Both the position numbers and the translations under genes were made by a program. A DNA stretch of 64,000 nt from Planctomycetota bacterium (GTDB lineage Bacteria; Planctomycetota; B15-G4; SIAN01): assembly GCA_016795285.1 (NCBI GenBank), contig JAEUIC010000020.1, positions 124,001-188,000 on the forward strand, read 5' to 3'. Positions 62,701 to 64,000 of this stretch are shown piece after piece (position 1 is the stretch's first letter; every line of letters starts with the position of its first letter). The notes under the pieces are model-generated. The model had not been told where the DNA came from and ran no database searches. It saw only the letters and a list, made by a program, of their open reading frames with translations.

Positions 62701-63509
62701 CGCGCTCCTGGACCTCGGGCGAGGAGCGCTTCGATCGACTTCGCAGCACTATCCGAAGGGACTTCTTCGCGTCGCACACGGCACACTACTCGAAGAGCGC
62801 TCGCAAAGCGCCGGTCTACTGGCAGTTGGCATCTTCCACCGCCAAGTACTCAGCGTGGGTTTACTACCACCGCCTCAGTCGCGACTCTCTCTTCCGCCTT
62901 CAGAACGACCATGCGATTCCGAAGCTCCGCCACGAAGAGCAGAAGCTCGAGGCACTGCGCGACGAGTTCGGCTCGGCACTCACGACCTCGCGGCGTAAGG
63001 AGATTGCCGCACAAGACGCCCTTGTTGAGGAACTCCGCGAGTACATCAACGAACTTGGGCGTGTGGCTCCCCTCTGGCATCCTCACTTTGACGACGGAGT
63101 GATCGTCAATTTCGCTCCGCTCTGGCGACTCGTTCCCCACCACAAGGCCTGGCAAAAGGAGCTGAAGGCGACCTGGGATTTCCTTTGCGAAGGAGAGCTC
63201 GACTGGGCCCACCTCGCGATGCACCTCTGGCCCGAGCGCGTAGTCCCGAAGTGCGCGAAGGACCGCAGCCTGGCCATCGCCCACGGGCTCGAGGATGTGT
63301 TCTGGGTCGAGGGCGCCGACGGCAAGTGGAGCGCGCGCAAGACGCCCACGCGAAGCGTCGATGAGTTCGTGCGTGAGCGAAGCTCGCCCGCCGTGAAATC
63401 CGCGCTGAAAAGCCTGCTGGAAGCGCCTGCGGCCGCCGGCAAGAGCGGCGGGCGTCGTGGTGGTGGCCGTCGCAAGTCGGCTGCCGCCGCCGACGGAGGA
63501 GACGCCTGA
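59721..63509 (+). CDS. pglX: PglX copy 2, intact BREX adenine methyltransferase
   Basis: 1,262 residues in one frame. Motif I 'DPACGSGHFLLYAFDLL' and motif IV 'VLMNPPFGEP' are intact. It should methylate adenine in a BREX-specific non-palindromic site, marking host DNA. The first 162 bases (59,721-59,882) differ from copy 1 (55,838-55,999) at a single position. Later N-terminal codons differ mostly at silent sites. The centre (about 61,250-62,650) is distinct and visibly less GC-rich, and the C-terminal third is again similar. The start overlaps the upstream stop, and its own stop overlaps the pglZ start (TGATG). Confidence 0.93.
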   Translation: MDKDTRNAIESATQRARKLLEEDFAAQLEGDFDVHRDGAVAAKAGGHLSARQAFARERIVAAIEHKRAAGMSAADAARDYLRDAAFTTLNRFVALKMLEARDLVQECITKGERSAGYREFCGMAPGLPLLPDSAGYRLYIESLFDELSTEVKVLFDRRDPSSVLWPKRATFEQLLEILNATELARVWSEDETIGWVYQFFNGQDERKKMREESQAPRNCRELAVRNQFFTPRYVVQFLTDNTLGRIWYEMRGTRTVLAEKCEYMVHKPGEAFALRPKKDPRDLRVLDPACGSGHFLLYAFDLLLAIYEEAHADPESPKSEATGKTLTEDYPSVDLLQKAVPGLVLAHNLHGVDIDPRCAQIAQFALWMRAQKAYRDFGIGRGERAQIRRSNIVVAEPLVADEQIAKEFVAKLADAELGRVFISLVEALNLAGDLGLLLRVEQLVGRQTKRGRTGDLFAPPEERIRATLAHFMNDEGHRANTRRRLFAEDAAQGVGLLAVAEKKFDAVLMNPPFGEPTVKGLEYIEREFPEGANDIYAAFVLRMSQLVASRGRFGAITSRSFFVGRDLRKFRGAILDDSSFSLELVLDLGLGVLDAMVETAAYVLGDSSKQVVRFQNLRSTTKTADSIARAFGDGTWVDHEREYFRKLPHCQFLYELSDGEAGALLSDTRIEPTVGRVTKGLSTGDDERFVRLRWEIPCAKTGNDDGWELFSKGGEYGWFGGDVHLLIKRRADGAELAAHAERTHGNVALSRQSSTYYGRAAVTWSRRSQKGFSARRLRSGVCFSDKSPVIVPTDAADRWIQALLAALASESYLNLIYSQSKFGSYETGSIKTLPVPDINLVNDAIGVMGALIGVIDEIDARDELCQLFVAPPTDAWNVEERLRAALDSLASLLQANGLEFSPVVAEHTLQTLWGRIQQVSAAVSRLSFSMGTVLGRWTGDVSVPVTLPGPLDKLSRVSPAEAGGRQADASCSEWLTDDEGARSDVVAAVLQHQARSWTSGEERFDRLRSTIRRDFFASHTAHYSKSARKAPVYWQLASSTAKYSAWVYYHRLSRDSLFRLQNDHAIPKLRHEEQKLEALRDEFGSALTTSRRKEIAAQDALVEELREYINELGRVAPLWHPHFDDGVIVNFAPLWRLVPHHKAWQKELKATWDFLCEGELDWAHLAMHLWPERVVPKCAKDRSLAIAHGLEDVFWVEGADGKWSARKTPTRSVDEFVRERSSPAVKSALKSLLEAPAAAGKSGGRRGGGRRKSAAAADGGDA

Positions 63510-64000
63510 TGCACACGCTTCACGACTACGTGGCGAAGCAGCTCGCCGACAAGATCAAGTCTCGGCGTGTTGTCGTCTGGTTCGACGAGCGCGGCGAGTT
63601 CCAGCCGTTCGTTGACGAGGTACGCGGCGGTCCGCGGACCGTGAGCGAGCCCGTCCCCGTGGCCGTCGCGGGTGGGAACGCGAGCCTCGCCGAGTACGCG
63701 GGCTCAATGTTTGAACTGCGCGCGGTCGTCGAGTCGCACGTGAGTGGCGACACCCCAGCCCCCGTTGTGGTCTACATCCCGGGCGTCACGCGAGATCGGC
63801 GCGCGTCGGTGCTGATGGAGCTCGAGAAGGCCGGCACGACGTGGGAGCCGCAGCTCAAGCAGCTCGCCAAGAACGTCCTGCTCCAGAAGTACACGCTCGG
63901 CGTCGTCGACGAGATGCTGCCCTTCGATCGAAACGTTTCCTACGAGGATCTCGCGCGCGCGGCCGCCGGCAACTCCGGCGCGGAGCCGCCGTCGATCCTG
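63509..64000 (+). CDS. pglZ: BREX alkaline-phosphatase-fold protein PglZ, N-terminal part
   Basis: Runs off the right edge after 164 residues. It starts 'MHTLHDYVAKQLADKIK' and continues 'RRVVVWFDERGEFQPFVDEV' and 'APVVVYIPGVTRDRR', the typical opening of PglZ, whose phosphatase-like PglZ domain would follow outside the window. PglZ is the constant core protein of BREX systems. The start overlaps the pglX copy 2 stop by one base. Confidence 0.88.
   Translation, partial: MHTLHDYVAKQLADKIKSRRVVVWFDERGEFQPFVDEVRGGPRTVSEPVPVAVAGGNASLAEYAGSMFELRAVVESHVSGDTPAPVVVYIPGVTRDRRASVLMELEKAGTTWEPQLKQLAKNVLLQKYTLGVVDEMLPFDRNVSYEDLARAAAGNSGAEPPSIL

Noticed and set aside
50901..64000. BREX type 1
   Set aside because: A BrxE-like first gene is present; type 1 starts with brxA. 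brxL cannot be excluded because the window ends in pglZ, so type 6 is preferred but not proven.

Overview
The window comes from a very GC-rich bacterial chromosome, most likely a member of the Planctomycetota. The evidence for that is indirect: a large paralogous family of secreted FG-GAP/VCBS proteins ending in ASPIC/UnbV domains, a von Willebrand A protein with HEAT-like repeats, a sulfatase-fold membrane protein, and many secreted proteins of unknown role. The host part (1 to about 33.4 kb) is extremely GC-rich. From the tRNA gene rightwards the sequence is visibly less GC-biased and much more phage- and defence-like.

Host region, 1-33,447. In order: the end of an AsmA-like envelope protein; a mannose-1-phosphate guanylyltransferase; a leftward pair made of a GGDEF diguanylate cyclase and a degenerate GAF/histidine-kinase-like membrane protein; a histidine-degradation pair (hutI, ftcD); three tandem FG-GAP/ASPIC proteins facing two more on the other strand, with a Nudix hydrolase between; an M28-like peptidase; the RNase P RNA gene rnpB; a HEAT/vWA protein; an alpha/beta-hydrolase lipoprotein; ruvX with a GT-C-type membrane protein; a sulfatase-fold membrane protein; a NYN-LOTUS protein; a non-coding 19-bp tandem repeat; and a small membrane protein.

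Integrated element, 33,448 rightwards. An initiator tRNA (tRNA-fMet) carries at its 3' half the end of a large serine recombinase gene: the last codons of the recombinase are antisense to the tRNA and its stop codon lies in the anticodon loop. The element then has a leftward replication module (AlpA-like HTH protein, CHC2 zinc-finger primase-like protein, replication initiator with an Ala-Pro repeat linker, helicase-loader-like protein, SpoVG-like protein). Further right are a terminase-small-like protein, a short tyrosine recombinase, a secreted protein, an XRE regulator, a terminase large subunit, a ParB-N/methyltransferase protein, an AT-hook protein and small Cys-rich proteins. No portal, capsid or tail gene is visible, so it looks like a phage satellite or a decayed prophage. 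Its right end is not in the window.

Defence region, 49,604-64,000. A type I restriction HsdR-like gene breaks off just after its Walker A motif and is followed directly by brxE-brxA-brxB-brxC-pglX-pglX-pglZ, closely packed with mostly ATGA-type overlaps. This order fits BREX type 6; brxD and brxHI would be expected beyond the right edge. The unusual part is the methyltransferase: pglX is present twice in direct orientation. The first copy is split, by an ATGA overlap, into a methyltransferase half and a target-recognition half, resembling HsdM/HsdS. The second copy is a single intact gene. The two start with 162 bp that differ at one base, while their central target-recognition parts are unrelated or highly diverged. 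This suggests a BREX system with two DNA specificities and possible recombination between them.
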